A program made the position numbers and the translations under genes. A DNA stretch of 64,000 bases from Vespa crabro (taxonomy: Eukaryota; Arthropoda; Insecta; Hymenoptera; Vespidae). The stretch covers positions 2,833,588 through 2,897,587 of the forward strand of contig NC_060976.1 in assembly GCF_910589235.1 (NCBI RefSeq), in the 5' to 3' direction. Shown in pieces: positions 36,100-48,112 of the stretch. How positions within the stretch are numbered: position 1 is the stretch's first letter; each line of letters starts with the position of its first letter. The notes beneath the pieces are model-generated. The model had not been told where the DNA came from. It searched no databases and saw nothing but the letters and a program-made list of their open reading frames with translations.

Positions 36100-38954
36100 G
36101 TTTGTATTTACTAATTCTTAACCTAATGATGATGAAATGGATTGAAGTAGTACACAGATTAGAGACAGTGATACCAATAATAAAGAAACTCCTGCTAGAC
36201 AATTCTTATTTGTAAAAATATTTGAATACGTATTAAAGAAAATAATTACATTTGTGTTATATTAATTGGGGAAAAAAAAAAAAAAAAAAAAGAGATGATT
36301 TTTAAATGGCGCAATTTATTTTACGTATTAAATATAGATAACGCAGATTATTGCGTAAAACGATTTATTATCTAAGCAAATAAAGCTTTCATAATCGACA
36401 TTATCAATCAATATGAAGAATATGTAGTTACGTATACATTGGAAAACACACACAAACATATATATATATATATCAACAAAAATAATGCGTTAATTGAATT
36501 AAAAAAAAAAAAATTATTCCACGAGACAGCAAGGACTTGATAATTTATAAAGAAAAAAAAATTATGAAGATGTTTTATTGTCGATGGTAATTTTTTTTTA
36601 TTGTTATTTAAAATTTTTATTATATTTTTCTTCTTTTTTTTTTTTTTTTTTATATTCACTCGCATTGGATAGTTAAAACAAAATGATAAAAGTAATTAAT
36701 CTCTTTTATCGAATATATCATTAAATACAATATAAATTCAAATACAAATAGGGATATATCCTTAAGTAAGTTCATAGTTTCTACTTATTTAATTTTATAA
36801 TAATTAATCTAAATATAATATTTTTCACCGCCATGATAAATAAGAAGGAACGTAATGTTTTTCTGAAGGAAAACAGAAAAAGAAAAAGAAAAAAAAAAAA
36901 AAAAAATCAAATTTACAATCGATAATAATTTTATTTTTTTTATTTTTTTTTTTTTTTAACACTATAACATAATTTATATAATTTTCCAATATTATTTTCT
37001 TTAATTAAAAATTAACAAAAAAAAAAAAAAAAAAAAAAGAAAAAAAAGAAAGAAAGAAAAAAAAGGACAAGTTTGACGTTGTTACAAAATAAATAATTAT
37101 ATTCGCAAGTTTCATTACAAGCTCTAATCTAACATAATAGAATTAGATGGATTCAATAGGATCGAATAAGATCAAATAGAATCAAGCAAGATCAAAAAAG
37201 GATTGAATGAAATCGAACAAGGTCGAATATATTGGATCAGATAGGATTGTAGTTTTATATGAGGTTTCTTATCGGGCATCTTTGACAATTTTCGGATTCT
37301 TTTTTCTTTTTTTTTTTTTTCAGCCATCTTCAGTCGTCTTCGGCAATCTTCTAAATTTATCTATTTCTATACTTGACCACAGACTTCTACAAGCAATCCA
37401 GAACATTTACAGTTGAAATGTATAATCTTGAACAGTTGAAGATACTTCTCTTATTAACCGAACTTAAACATAAGAATATAATCTTAAAGTATATTGAACA
37501 AATACAAAAAGATCACTTACATTAACTAAAGTACAATAAAAAAAACTGCGTAACAAATTTGTCTTCTATGTTGCTAAATATAATCCATACGCAAGCGGGT
37601 TCAATGCGACATTAATAGAATCAAAAAAGGAAAAAAAAAAAAAAAAAAAAAAACAAACAAAAAGAATCTCCAGAAAGTTGTTATTTTTTTACCCCTTCAA
37701 ATTAATCATTGTATAATCATGGCAACGAAAAGAAATTAAAGACTTAGCAAATCATAGGTATTAATATATAAAAATTCATATTTATTAATTGTCCAATTTA
37801 TATTTAATGTTTTATCTGCGTATAAAATCAAAAAAATTTTCCTTCGTGGAGATGGAGGTTTTAGGATGGTGGAGGGATGGGATGGATGGAGGTATATAAA
37901 CATTTTATTTATTTTTCAGGAGAATCTCTAATAGCGAATATTGTATTGTAAATCAAATCAACTGAGAAAGAATATGATCAGTATAAACAACCTTGGAGCA
38001 CCTTACGCTCTTCCCTACTTAGAAAAGATTTCGATGCTTCCTGAACATTTTCTGAAACGTTCAGCCAGTTTCACCCCCAACCACTGATTTGTCCAGGTCG
38101 GGGGCCAACGATTCTGACTCTTGAGGCTTGCTTTATAGTACTTGCTGATCTTCTAGGCTTGAGACTTCTCAGCCGCGGAAATGAATGCGATTCGGATCAT
38201 ATTCTTTGTCACATGCGCGAAAAACCTTCATATCTTGAAATGCGAGCAAGACAAACATCTTCAGAAATCTTGTCTTCAATTTTTCAAAACTTTCATTTTT
38301 TCAGAGTGAAACTTCAAACTTCCCTCTATCATCCAATACCTCTTGATTCAAAACCTTATAAACAAACAAACAGGTTAGAGACCTTATTTCTATTTTCAGG
38401 TTTAATTTTTTTTTTGTATTTTTTTTTGTTTTATGGTTTTTTTTTGCTTTTTTTTTTGTTTCATAAACGGATAGGAATACCAGATTTCCCGATTTCTACC
38501 ATGTTTAGTAGTTAGTGGTATCTAGTGTCCAACGGCTGGAATACAACTTTAAGCAAATTATTAAATATTCAAATTAAATTCATAACTCAATCATATTCCA
38601 ACCTTCACATGATAATCATAGTATGAGTAACTTAAACCTATTCTTCATAATATTATCGAAAAAGAAAATTAACTATTGTGTCCATTCCAACCTTACTGTT
38701 TCATGCAAAGAATATGCTAGACTCCTTTGCATATTAAAATGTTATATCTCATTAATTGATATTGTATAATATAACGTAAATGTTATATATTTAATCGCGT
38801 ATAATGCAGAAATAGGTAAGGTAAGAACAGCAGTAAGAATGTAGCGTTTGCATTTTTGACCCGGTACGGTATAGTTAGAAGAAATTTGGGGTCATAGGGT
38901 CAAGTCACACAAATGGCTCCCAAACACCTGGCCTCTCGCATCACACTCGGTCAC
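36100..38954. other. Qsox 5' flank and tra2 3'UTR region
   Basis: The right part (about 37900-38954) is probably tra2 3'UTR on the minus strand. It is less AT-rich, and reverse-complement poly(A) signals occur near 37905-37915. The left part holds A/T runs at about 36270-36290, 36638-36651 and 37017-37038, and a degenerate decamer array at about 37141-37230. The open frame at 38159-38515 (+) has no recognisable protein features. A perfect 8-bp inverted repeat, ATGCAAAG/CTTTGCAT, is at about 38703-38732. Confidence 0.45.
37141..37250. repeat. Degenerate 10-bp tandem array
   Basis: About eight to eleven consecutive decamers loosely fit RGATCRAATA (examples: GGATTCAATA, GGATCGAATA, AGATCAAATA). 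The register is kept for at least 60 bp and decays to the right. Confidence 0.6.
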
Positions 38955-39206
38955 TTAATATCGACCTGAAATTCATTAAGCAACAAAAACCATGATTGTT
39001 CGACCCAGGGTACAGGGTGCACTTAGTTACTACCGTACGATTTATTCGATGCATTTCTTGATGCGTCTGCCATCGATTCTTGATAATTTACGTAGATTCT
39101 TATTTCATCTTATACTTTGGACTGAATATAAGCGGTCTACGGAAATATGAATCTGTGAAAGAAATATACACTGTTTTTTTGGTTTTAAAAAAAAGAAGTT
39201 GTTCAC

Positions 39207-39289
<83 letters not shown>

Positions 39290-39746
39290 TGAAAATGCAC
39301 AATAAACATTATACCTGGTATGCCACAATCTGTACTCATTAACCACACAGTGCAATTATTCTTGCACTTTTATGTTGAAAAATTAAAATCAAGTTATGCA
39401 CAATTGTTATATTAAAATTAATATAATTAAATAAAATATGAGAGTCAATCAATCAGAAATATATAATTTGTAAGACATAAAAGGATTTATGCTGTTTGAT
39501 TCACTATCTAACGATAGGCATTAAGGTTTTTCTTATAATACCAACAATATATTTCTCCCCTCCCAAACACATTATGTGTTTATTAATCTTATATAACTTT
39601 GACATGACAATTTCAATGAATCCGTCATATTAGTTTATTTTTAAGTATGTATGATGATAGAGTATATGAAATGTTTTGCAGATGCATATGTGTAAGGGTT
39701 TATATGATAAATTACCGTATCATACAATATCAAATCAATGAGAGTG

Positions 39747-39810
<64 letters not shown>

Positions 39811-41451
39811 TATTATAATTATAAAAAGATTATGAATTCTTTTACTGGACTACTGATCTGTTTTATGTATAACGCATGATACGCAGCACATATTATTTCA
39901 AAGGAGACACATATCCATGTAGACTGCTTATATTATACTTCTAAGTAAAATTGAAATAAGACTTACGTGGAGAATAGGAGCGTGATCTAGACCTGTCATA
40001 ACGTGATCGTCGTCGGCTGTAATATGGACTTGGAGAGCGGCGATAGCTTCCTCTGTAACTGCTTCTATGTTTTAAAATAATATGTTAAATATAATTCAGA
40101 AATTTTTTTTTTCTTTTTTTTTATTATTATAATTCCATATACTTTCTACATTAATATATAATTTTTAATTTTAAAGAATACATATACTGACTCTCTACGC
40201 CTTGGTCCATCCCATCCTCGGTCAGGTAGATGCGTTGGTTTTCCCATATAAATACCAGGTGTAGGCGTGTGGGCTCTTTGTGTGATAGAATAGTCTACTC
40301 TTATTCGTCGTCCGTCAATTTCCATTCCTGTGCATTGTTCTTTTGCTACTTTAGCATCTTCAGAAGATTCATAATAAACAAAGCAAAATCCTTTGGATCG
40401 TCCTGTCTGTAATTAACATTTATTAATTTAATTAATAATTGGAGGAATTATACATTGAATTTTTGTTATTTCTTGTATTAATCATTTTTTTTTTGGGATT
40501 TAAAAAACTTGTAGCCAGAGGCCTTTAACGTTCCACATGCACTTAATAAAAGGAGCGTTCTAAATCTCTGGCAGAATTTGATATTCCCTTAATAAAAAGA
40601 AAAAAAAAAAAAAATAGAGAAAAACAATCCATAAGGGTTAAACATTTGCTTATACAATTTATTCATAAATCTAAAAAAAAAAAAGAAAAAAAAAAAAAAT
40701 AGAAAAGAAAATGCACGCTGCAAATAAATAAACAAAACAAAAACAAAAAAGAAAACGAAAATTATATAAAAGTACCTTGGCGTCAATAACAATTTGTACA
40801 CTTTCAACCGGTCCATGTTTTGAGAAGATGTGATGAATTTGTTGTTCTGTGGTAAATATGGAAAGCCCAAATACACCTAAACATCGAGAAGGAGAAGGAT
40901 TGTCTCTGTTACCAACATGACGTCTTCTTGTCGACATTGGACTTCGAGAATGTGATCGATAGATATTCCTATCACGTTCTCGAGAATAGCGGGAACGTGA
41001 GTACGATCGAGATCTGCTGCGAGAATATCTACCGCCTCTATAAAGAGAACGACTGCGACTGCGACTACTTCCACGATGACCAGCACTAGCGTATTTATTA
41101 CTCCGATATGACTTTCGGCTGCGCGATAGAGAACGGCTCCGTGATCTGGAGTATTCTTTAACTGCCCTATGGGATTCTTTTCGTTCGCGAGATTTACGTG
41201 ACCTTGAATGTGAACGTGAATCCCTTAATCCTCCATCAGCTGTACGTGGTCTTCGTGGGCTTGAACTTCGACTACCACTTCTCTGAAAATTAAAGAATAG
41301 ATATATCAATTATGAATAATAAAATATTAAATGTAAACAATGATAATATGCTTTCACAATCAGATTTTAAAACTTTAGGGAACAATTGTTATTTCTTCAG
41401 CATTACATCAAAGCGAGCTGAGTTGATCATCATAGCGTTAACTATGTATAC

Positions 41452-41486
<35 letters not shown>

Positions 41487-41986
41487 TGTATATGTGTATA
41501 TATATATATATATAAATACGTATACACGGCACATTTTCTATTTGATAGGGGAAAAAAAAAAAAAAAAAAAAAGAAAAAACAAAAAGAAAGAAAGAAAAAT
41601 ATAAACGAAATATAAACTTATTTAGAGAAATAATAATAATAATAATAAATAAAAAAAAAAAAAAAAAAAAAAACAAAAAAGTGCACTACGAATTTCAAAT
41701 TCTCACGTAAATTTAATCTCTCGTTAAAAAGCATACAATACGATTCTTATCTTAAGAATTGATAAAGGAAATATTTGCCGAGTAAACATTGTATCGACAT
41801 ACATTGTATTCGAACTAATAAGTAAAATTATTCTAAACACAATTACACGCGACGTGCGTAGAACGTTACGGATCGATAATGGCTGTAGTTGTTGGCCGCA
41901 TGTTAACATATTCGTTGAATACTCTTAATTGTTTGCCAAAAGTAATAAATAATATGAAATGTGATACTTACTTCAATGTCGCTCAT
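38955..41986 (-). CDS. tra2: Transformer-2 splicing regulator
   Basis: Exons: 41986-41972 (MSDIE), 41282-40776, 40406-40192, 40064-39967, 38965-38955, giving 281 aa. Tra2 binds GA-rich exonic enhancers; with a Transformer/Feminizer partner it controls sex-specific splicing of doublesex in insects. An N-terminal RS domain (about 6-130) has many RSRSRS repeats. A single RRM (about 135-215) carries CLGVFGLSIFTTE and SKGFCFVYYES, followed by the Tra2-specific linker RAHTPTPGIYMGKPTHLPDR. A short C-terminal RS region ends SRSYSPRRY. The final RRY and stop come from a tiny last exon after a 1-kb intron, chosen because the donor GTAAGT (39966) and acceptor TTTCAG (38966) give the canonical Tra2 ending in frame. 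Intron 1 is repeat-rich. Confidence 0.96.
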
Positions 41987-42950
41987 ATTTAGTTTCAAGG
42001 TGGAAACTAGTCAAGAAATGATTAATGTTAGATAGAAATTATAAACTGAAAGAACGATATTTCGTGGCGTCGATATATAATAATGGCGAATGATCCTCAC
42101 TTTCGGGCGTTTCAACGTATAACGAACGGAAATGGTGATATTACTCGATGGAAGCTATGAAAACGCCAACATCCGGCGTTGCTAAGAAACGAAGAATCGG
42201 ATTGGACGATAGTTTGGCGCTGCATGCGACACTCCATTCAAATTTCACGTGCGAATAAATTTGAACGACGATATTTCTTCAAGCTACGATATCTTCTTAA
42301 AAGTTTACATTGAAAAATTGTGAATTATTTCGACGTTACGAATTGCACATTTTATATATTTTTCACTAATATGTTGTAAAAAGAAAAAAAAACAAAATCA
42401 ACGAATGAATTGTAAAGATTTATTATGTTTACCTTGTCGTATCGCAAACGATGACAATTTAATTAAGTAAAATCTATCATTTTAGAAAAACATTACGCGT
42501 CGCTCTCGCGTATTGTTTGCGAGATAAAAAAAAAAAAAAAAAAAAAAAAACAAAAAGAGAAAGAAAAAAAAAAAAGAAAAAAAGCGATTTACTAAATGAA
42601 CGTTAGAAAATTTGTCTGATTCGTTGATTTGTTCAATTTAATTCGATTTATTGTTTCTCCCGTAATTGAAATAAGTTCAATAAGTTTTAAATGCGAATTC
42701 GAAATTATAACGATTTAATAAAAAATCCCTAGAGAGAATATTAAGAATATATTTTGATACAACAATAAGGAATATTATATCCGATAAGTTTAAATTCATA
42801 GTAATATGATCGATAAGCCTATCTACCTTATGAAAAATATTACTTATATCTGTTTTATTCGAAGTTTGGATTTTTTTTATAGAAATTGTTGAGTTTAATA
42901 TTAACGAAACCGCCAGTGGTGTATATCTGCGCAGAAAGCTGCGCGTAGTT
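41987..42950. promoter_or_regulatory. Divergent region between tra2 and loquacious
   Basis: About 1 kb lies between the tra2 start codon and the loquacious promoter. The first 250 bp (41987-42250) is GC-richer, with CpG-containing motifs around TTTCGGGCGTTTC and GGCGCTGCATGCG, probably the tra2 promoter and 5'UTR. A-runs follow at about 42525-42590. A hairpin GCGCAG-AAAG-CTGCGC lies at about 42930-42945, just before the loquacious TATA box. Confidence 0.45.
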
Positions 42951-42957
42951 ATGAGTC

Positions 42958-43165
42958 TATAAAAATTGTTCATATCGAAGTATTGCCGCAGAGCCACAGA
43001 CGAGAGGAAGGATTCTCCGGTAGTCAGCGAACCATTTTTCTGTCGTCAAACGGATCAAGCTTTTTGTGAGACTTGGATCGATCACAAAAAGCGGGATTCG
43101 CTTTTCGCATAGGAATTGGCCTGTTGAAGGAGTACCAGCTTAGTCGCATAGAACCTTTAAAAATT
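42958..43165 (+). promoter_or_regulatory. TATA box and noncoding first exon of loquacious
   Basis: TATAAAA at 42958-42964 is followed by about 200 bp of GC-richer, stop-containing sequence that ends at a consensus donor GTGAGT (43166). A matching acceptor TTTTTAG at 44255 lies ten bases before the loquacious ATG. This gives a noncoding first exon and a 1.09-kb 5'UTR intron. The transcription start is inferred to be near 42990. Confidence 0.5.
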
Positions 43166-44264
43166 GTGAGTAAAATCGGTGACTTATCCGAATTCGCTTA
43201 GCGGACGATGCCTATGACCGGTCAACCTCTACGATCCGTTTATAACTTTAAACGAAACTTTGTTTATACTTGAAAGACTTTCAGGACTCGAATAAACTAA
43301 TGTTAGAATTCAGTTTCATCAATGGACAACAATTACCTAATTTCTGAACATAATATACTTAAAGTTAATCGATGAATTTTACAACTATCATGGCTGCCAG
43401 CCGGTTTTACTATCGTTTTATACTTCAATAGAGATCGTATACGTTTATAAATATTTGGATATATTTTGTTTTTCATTCGTTTTATTTCCAATAATATTAT
43501 TATCCTATCGTATATTAATATACACATCTGTAACAACGTGTATTTTGTTGCGTAATGACTTGTCGTTTTCGCAACAAGAAATTAATGAATATGTAAGTTT
43601 TATTTATCTTCAAGAGGATTTGTAAATCGTCTTAAGCAAAAAAAAATTGAAATAGAAATTTATTCGTTATTTGATATCTGTGCCTGTTGGAAATGTAACA
43701 CATTGATATATTTAATATTTCCTGTACATGTTTGTCAATTTGATATGCTATTTAAAATAAATATATTGTTATATCAAAAATATTGTATTTTTGATAAGCA
43801 CAATTAATGCTGGAAGACTTTTATTTTATTACATTGTTACAACAAAGTTTTGATTTACATGTCCTATTTACTTTATTTTTTAATTATATTATTTGAGATG
43901 ATGATTATATATTTTGTCAAATAAATATGCACATTCCTTTCTATTTATTATATCCTTAACATATAATCATCAATTATAATAAATAGTAAAATTAATAAAT
44001 AATATAATATTGATATTTTTATAGTATTCATATATTACAAATAATAAAAGTACAATTGCTTTATAATAAAAATAATAACATTAATTATTATTAATTTAAT
44101 TAGAATATTACAAAATATTATGTTTGATGTCATTGAATATTTTCTTTATTTTGATATTATTCTTAAATAAACATACATGTATATGTTATTGAATTAATAT
44201 AAATAAATATTTGTATGGAATGTTTTAAATTGATATAAATATAATTTATTTTTAGATTTATAAA

Positions 44265-45388
44265 ATGGAAGAAATGCGTCAACAACAGCAGGTTGGGCCT
44301 ACTATGCTCTCCAATGTAGGCAATGTTCCCAACCATTCAAATAATGCCCATCGTCGCAGTAGAACTCGGATAACATTACATGCCATGATGTCAGAGTCAT
44401 TATCACTACCTGAAGCAGCTCGTTTAGAAATGGAAGCATTACCTAATAAGACACCTGTATCAGTTCTTCAAGAACTACTATCTCGTAGGGGTACAATACC
44501 TAAATATGAATTAGTTCAAGTGGAAGGTGTCATACATGAACCTACATTTCGTTATCGAGTTACTGTTGCTGATGTCGTCGGTTTGTATTAAAATAATATG
44601 TGTATATATATATATATACATAATTTTGATTAATTGTGCATGTATATTAGTTAGATAAAATTTTAATATTTTGTTGCATTATAAGATATATGTTACTAGG
44701 AGATGAAAAGAAATTTTCTTGATGAAAGAAAAAATTGTATTTCGTAAGGACTAAACTATTCAAGTAGATCCAATTGTTTCAGCAATGGGGACTGGTAGAT
44801 CTAAAAAAGAAGCCAAACATGCTGCAGCCAAGGCTGTTTTAGATAAATTAATTGGAGTAAATATTGAGTCTGCAGAATCTCCTCTTCCAAAAAGTTTAGC
44901 CGAGTAAGAATAATTATTTAAATAAATTTTTAATGTATTATGATAGTGCAAGCAGATCAGCTATTATAAGTGTCAATAGAATTTTGGTAACATGTAACTT
45001 TATGAAATGTATTTACATATTATATAATTTTAAACATTGTATATGTAGTTCTCAAAATCTACCAGAACTTGAAGGATACGGAGAAGAAAAAGGTTTAACC
45101 AATCCAATTGGAGTTCTCCAAGAAATGTGCATGTCTCGTCATTGGCCACCACCAAAATATACAATGGAAGGTGAAGAGGGATTACCGCATGAAAGAAAAT
45201 TTACTATTGTTTGTTCTATTTTGAGTTTTCGTGAAGTTGGCTATGGTAAAAGTAAAAAAATTGCGAAGAGGCATGCAGCTCATAAAATGTGGCTTACTCT
45301 TCATGATACAAACAATCAAACTAATATGGATGGAGATGAGGTAAGACTATCCATATACATATATAAGAGATAAGATTTTCTAAAGTTT

Positions 45389-45436
<48 letters not shown>

Positions 45437-48112
45437 GTGTGTGTGTGATAATATTATATAATATGAAGAGATATTTGTTGTTTTAAACAATATATAAGTT
45501 ATTGACATATCTCTATTATTAATTGTTTATTTATCATGTATAGTCTCTAACTATACTATAACAAATTCAATTTTACAAAATATATGTATGCATGTGATGT
45601 GTGTGTTTGTGTGTATGTGCACGTGTGAAAGAACAGTGAAGTGGAAGTGATTCTTAACAATTATAAAATTGTTTTATTATTCATTATGTTTACAAGAAGC
45701 TACCTTTCTGATCATTTTGAATCTATAGCGGACGATATTGATATGATGAAATGAATGCTGTAAGAAATATTTATGAATTACAGATTTATGAATTACAGAA
45801 TTACAGATTGGTTGTCTTGAAAGCACCTATATTTAAGTCATTTCCACTTCATTTTGCTTTCGATGCAGGTAGCATATTCCATAGTAGAAAAGTTTCATAA
45901 ATGTTTAATAAAATTATTGATTAATTGTCCGTTATAGATTATGCAAAAGACTGCAAATGTAAATGCCCGTTATGCTGACCTGAAAGGTAGCAAAATTTCA
46001 ACATTAACAACGCCTCATAGTCATAAAGTTTCACTATTTCACAAGAACCTCAAGTCTTCCACAGGTGTAAAACTTTTTGAATTACAGGTTTGTATAATAT
46101 TTTGTCATATTTAAAAAATAAAATCAAATATATTGATAAATTATCAAGAGATCGCAATTTATCATGTATTTCTTGTACATTTGTTTATTATTCATAATTA
46201 TGAATGAATTGCTATTGGTTTTTGTTTCAGAATACTTGTTTGAATGATGGTGATGTAAATTTGGTACAATTCTTGCAAGAGATTGCTTCAGAACAACAGT
46301 TTGAAGTAACGTATGTTGACATTGAAGAAAAGTCTATTAGTGGTGAGTTCATAATACATTTACATGTATCAAATTATTGAATTTGAGAAGTATAGTTTTC
46401 TAAAGTTATAATTTATATTTATTTTGTTCTATTATATATTTTTATGATAAATTTTTGTTTATTGCATAAAATAATTACCATTTCATGATATTTATTATAA
46501 TATAATATTTATGATTTTTGAAAATGAGTCTATAAAGTAATGAAGAAAATAATATAATTTAATATCTTTACAAATTTTCTTATAATAAAAAAATTATAAA
46601 AAGTAATTATAATTAAATGTTGTGCTAATATATTTTATTTTGAAAAGTATAAATTTTGTAAGCACATTATTTAATATAATTGATTTATTAAATATTTGCA
46701 AAATTGTTCATTATTTTTCTGTAAGTACCATGTCAAGTACTACATCTCTTTCAGTTGTTGGTATGTCATCTTTTATTTGTTCATTAAATGCTATTGCGAT
46801 CAAATGTGGTTTTCTTTGCTGTTTCTGAAAAGTATCTTCCAAGAATTTATCATAATATCCCTTACCATGGCCTAAGCGTTTTCCTAATTAGGAAATATAA
46901 ATGCAATAGTATAGTTAAATCTATTATATACGTAATTTGTAATTATAAAGTAAAATAATTTACCGTTATAAGTAAATGCTACTCCTGGTAAAAGAATAAG
47001 ATCTAGTTCACCTGTAAGAGAAAAATATTTTTCTTTATTGTTGATCTTTCTATTTTATCTTTTATCTACTTACCATTTTGAAAGGCATTTTCTCTAGTTT
47101 CAGAAATGTCTGGTTGTTTAAAATTCCATTTTGTTAATGGCAATTTTTCATAATCATTCATAGAAAATAATTTAACCATTTCCATTGTTTTTCCATTACA
47201 TCTAGGAATGAATACTTCCTTTCCTTTTTCAAATATGTCTGTCAAAATAAGTGTAGTATCAATTTCGTCTTTAGTACTAAGATACACGGAAATTCTTTTA
47301 CTATTCTGATATTGTGGTAATCTTTTCAACTGAAATATAATAATGTTTATAAAAGTCCATTATATTATTTCAATATTGTACGAATATATATGATATGACA
47401 TAACCTCTTGGCTGGCAAATTTTTAACATATTGAAATACTTTATATAGAAAAAAATTTACTGTACTTTTTCAAATATTCTTGAAGATTGTCGTGCTTTTT
47501 CTTCAGCAGTGATATTTGAAATAATATTACTCATTTCTTTCCGTAATGCATCTTTTAAAGATTTCATAGTTGCCATATTATTTTGCTTTGTAGAATCTAT
47601 CCAATAATATGCTTAAAATACTTATAATTAGATAAATCTATCTCTTAGTAGATAAGAATTATTTACATAAGATATTTTATGATTTCGAATACAATTATCA
47701 TAGAAGTTTATATAATACATCACATCTTTACAATAATTTCTATTCTTATATAAAGAGAAAATTTTCTTTTTTCACATATATAATATATTTATCAAAACAT
47801 TTCTCTTGATTTTACTACATACTTTTTGTTTTATTTATTATTTTTTCTTTCTTTCTTTTTTTCCCCCTCCCCCATTAATTATTTAAATTAATACAATTTT
47901 TTTTTCCTATCTAATAAAATTATTATTATCTTAATATTATTTGTACAGTTATTTTATTTAATAATACAATTGTAGGTAAATGCCAGTGCCTTGTGCAACT
48001 GTCCACATTGCCAGTGGCAGTTTGCTATGGTTGCGGTGTAACCAGTAAAGATGCTCAAGCCAGTGCTGCTCAAAACGCTCTTGAATATCTCAAGATCATG
48101 ACCAAGAAGTGA
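44265..48112 (+). CDS. loqs: Loquacious (TARBP2-type dsRNA-binding partner of Dicer)
   Basis: Exons: 44265-44580, 44783-44903, 45049-45340, 45938-46087, 46231-46342, 47976-48112, giving 375 aa to the UGA at 48110-48112. Loquacious supports Dicer-1 in microRNA and Dicer-2 in siRNA processing. The first dsRBD (about 65-145) has TPVSVLQELLSRRG, then TGRSKKEAKHAAAKAVLDKL. The second (about 170-245) has NPIGVLQEMCMSRHWPPP and SKKIAKRHAAHKMW. The third, degenerate domain (about 295-375) has VNLVQFLQEIASEQ and SKDAQASAAQNALEYLKIM, and mediates Dicer-1 binding or dimerisation in known homologues. The usual Lys-Lys end precedes the stop. The frame remains open for 488 codons after that stop. The last intron hosts an antisense gene. 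Confidence 0.97.
45380..45937 (+). other. Loquacious intron 3 with TA/TG microsatellites
   Basis: (TA)n at about 45396-45437, a short TG run at about 45437-45447, and a TG-rich stretch at about 45595-45625. A near-duplicate TATTTATGAATTACAGA/TTTATGAATTACAGA lies at about 45769-45803. No alternative exon is obvious. Confidence 0.5.
46711..47576 (-). CDS. Mthfs: 5-formyltetrahydrofolate cyclo-ligase (MTHFS), nested in loquacious
   Basis: Exons: 47576-47466, 47329-47074, 47011-46964, 46883-46711, giving 195 aa, close to the family norm of about 200. The enzyme uses ATP to turn 5-formyl-THF into 5,10-methenyl-THF in one-carbon metabolism. Diagnostic features are KSLKDALRKEM at the N-terminus, ISVYLSTKDEIDT, KEVFIPRC, ELDLILLPGVAFTYNGKRLG, then the ATP/folate loop LGHGKGYYDKFL, and the C-terminal IPTTERDVVLDMVLT. 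The whole gene, four exons, lies antisense inside the last intron of loquacious (46343-47975). Two introns are very short (about 62 and 80 bp). Confidence 0.96.

Noticed and set aside
38159..38515. 118-aa plus-strand frame with few runs at its start
   Set aside because: Ends in T-rich low complexity, has no family resemblance, and lies opposite the inferred tra2 3'UTR.
40671..40776. Extension of the tra2 RRM exon into a Phe-rich tail
   Set aside because: This is read-through into the intron; the GT donor at 40775 and the next exon restore the RRM.
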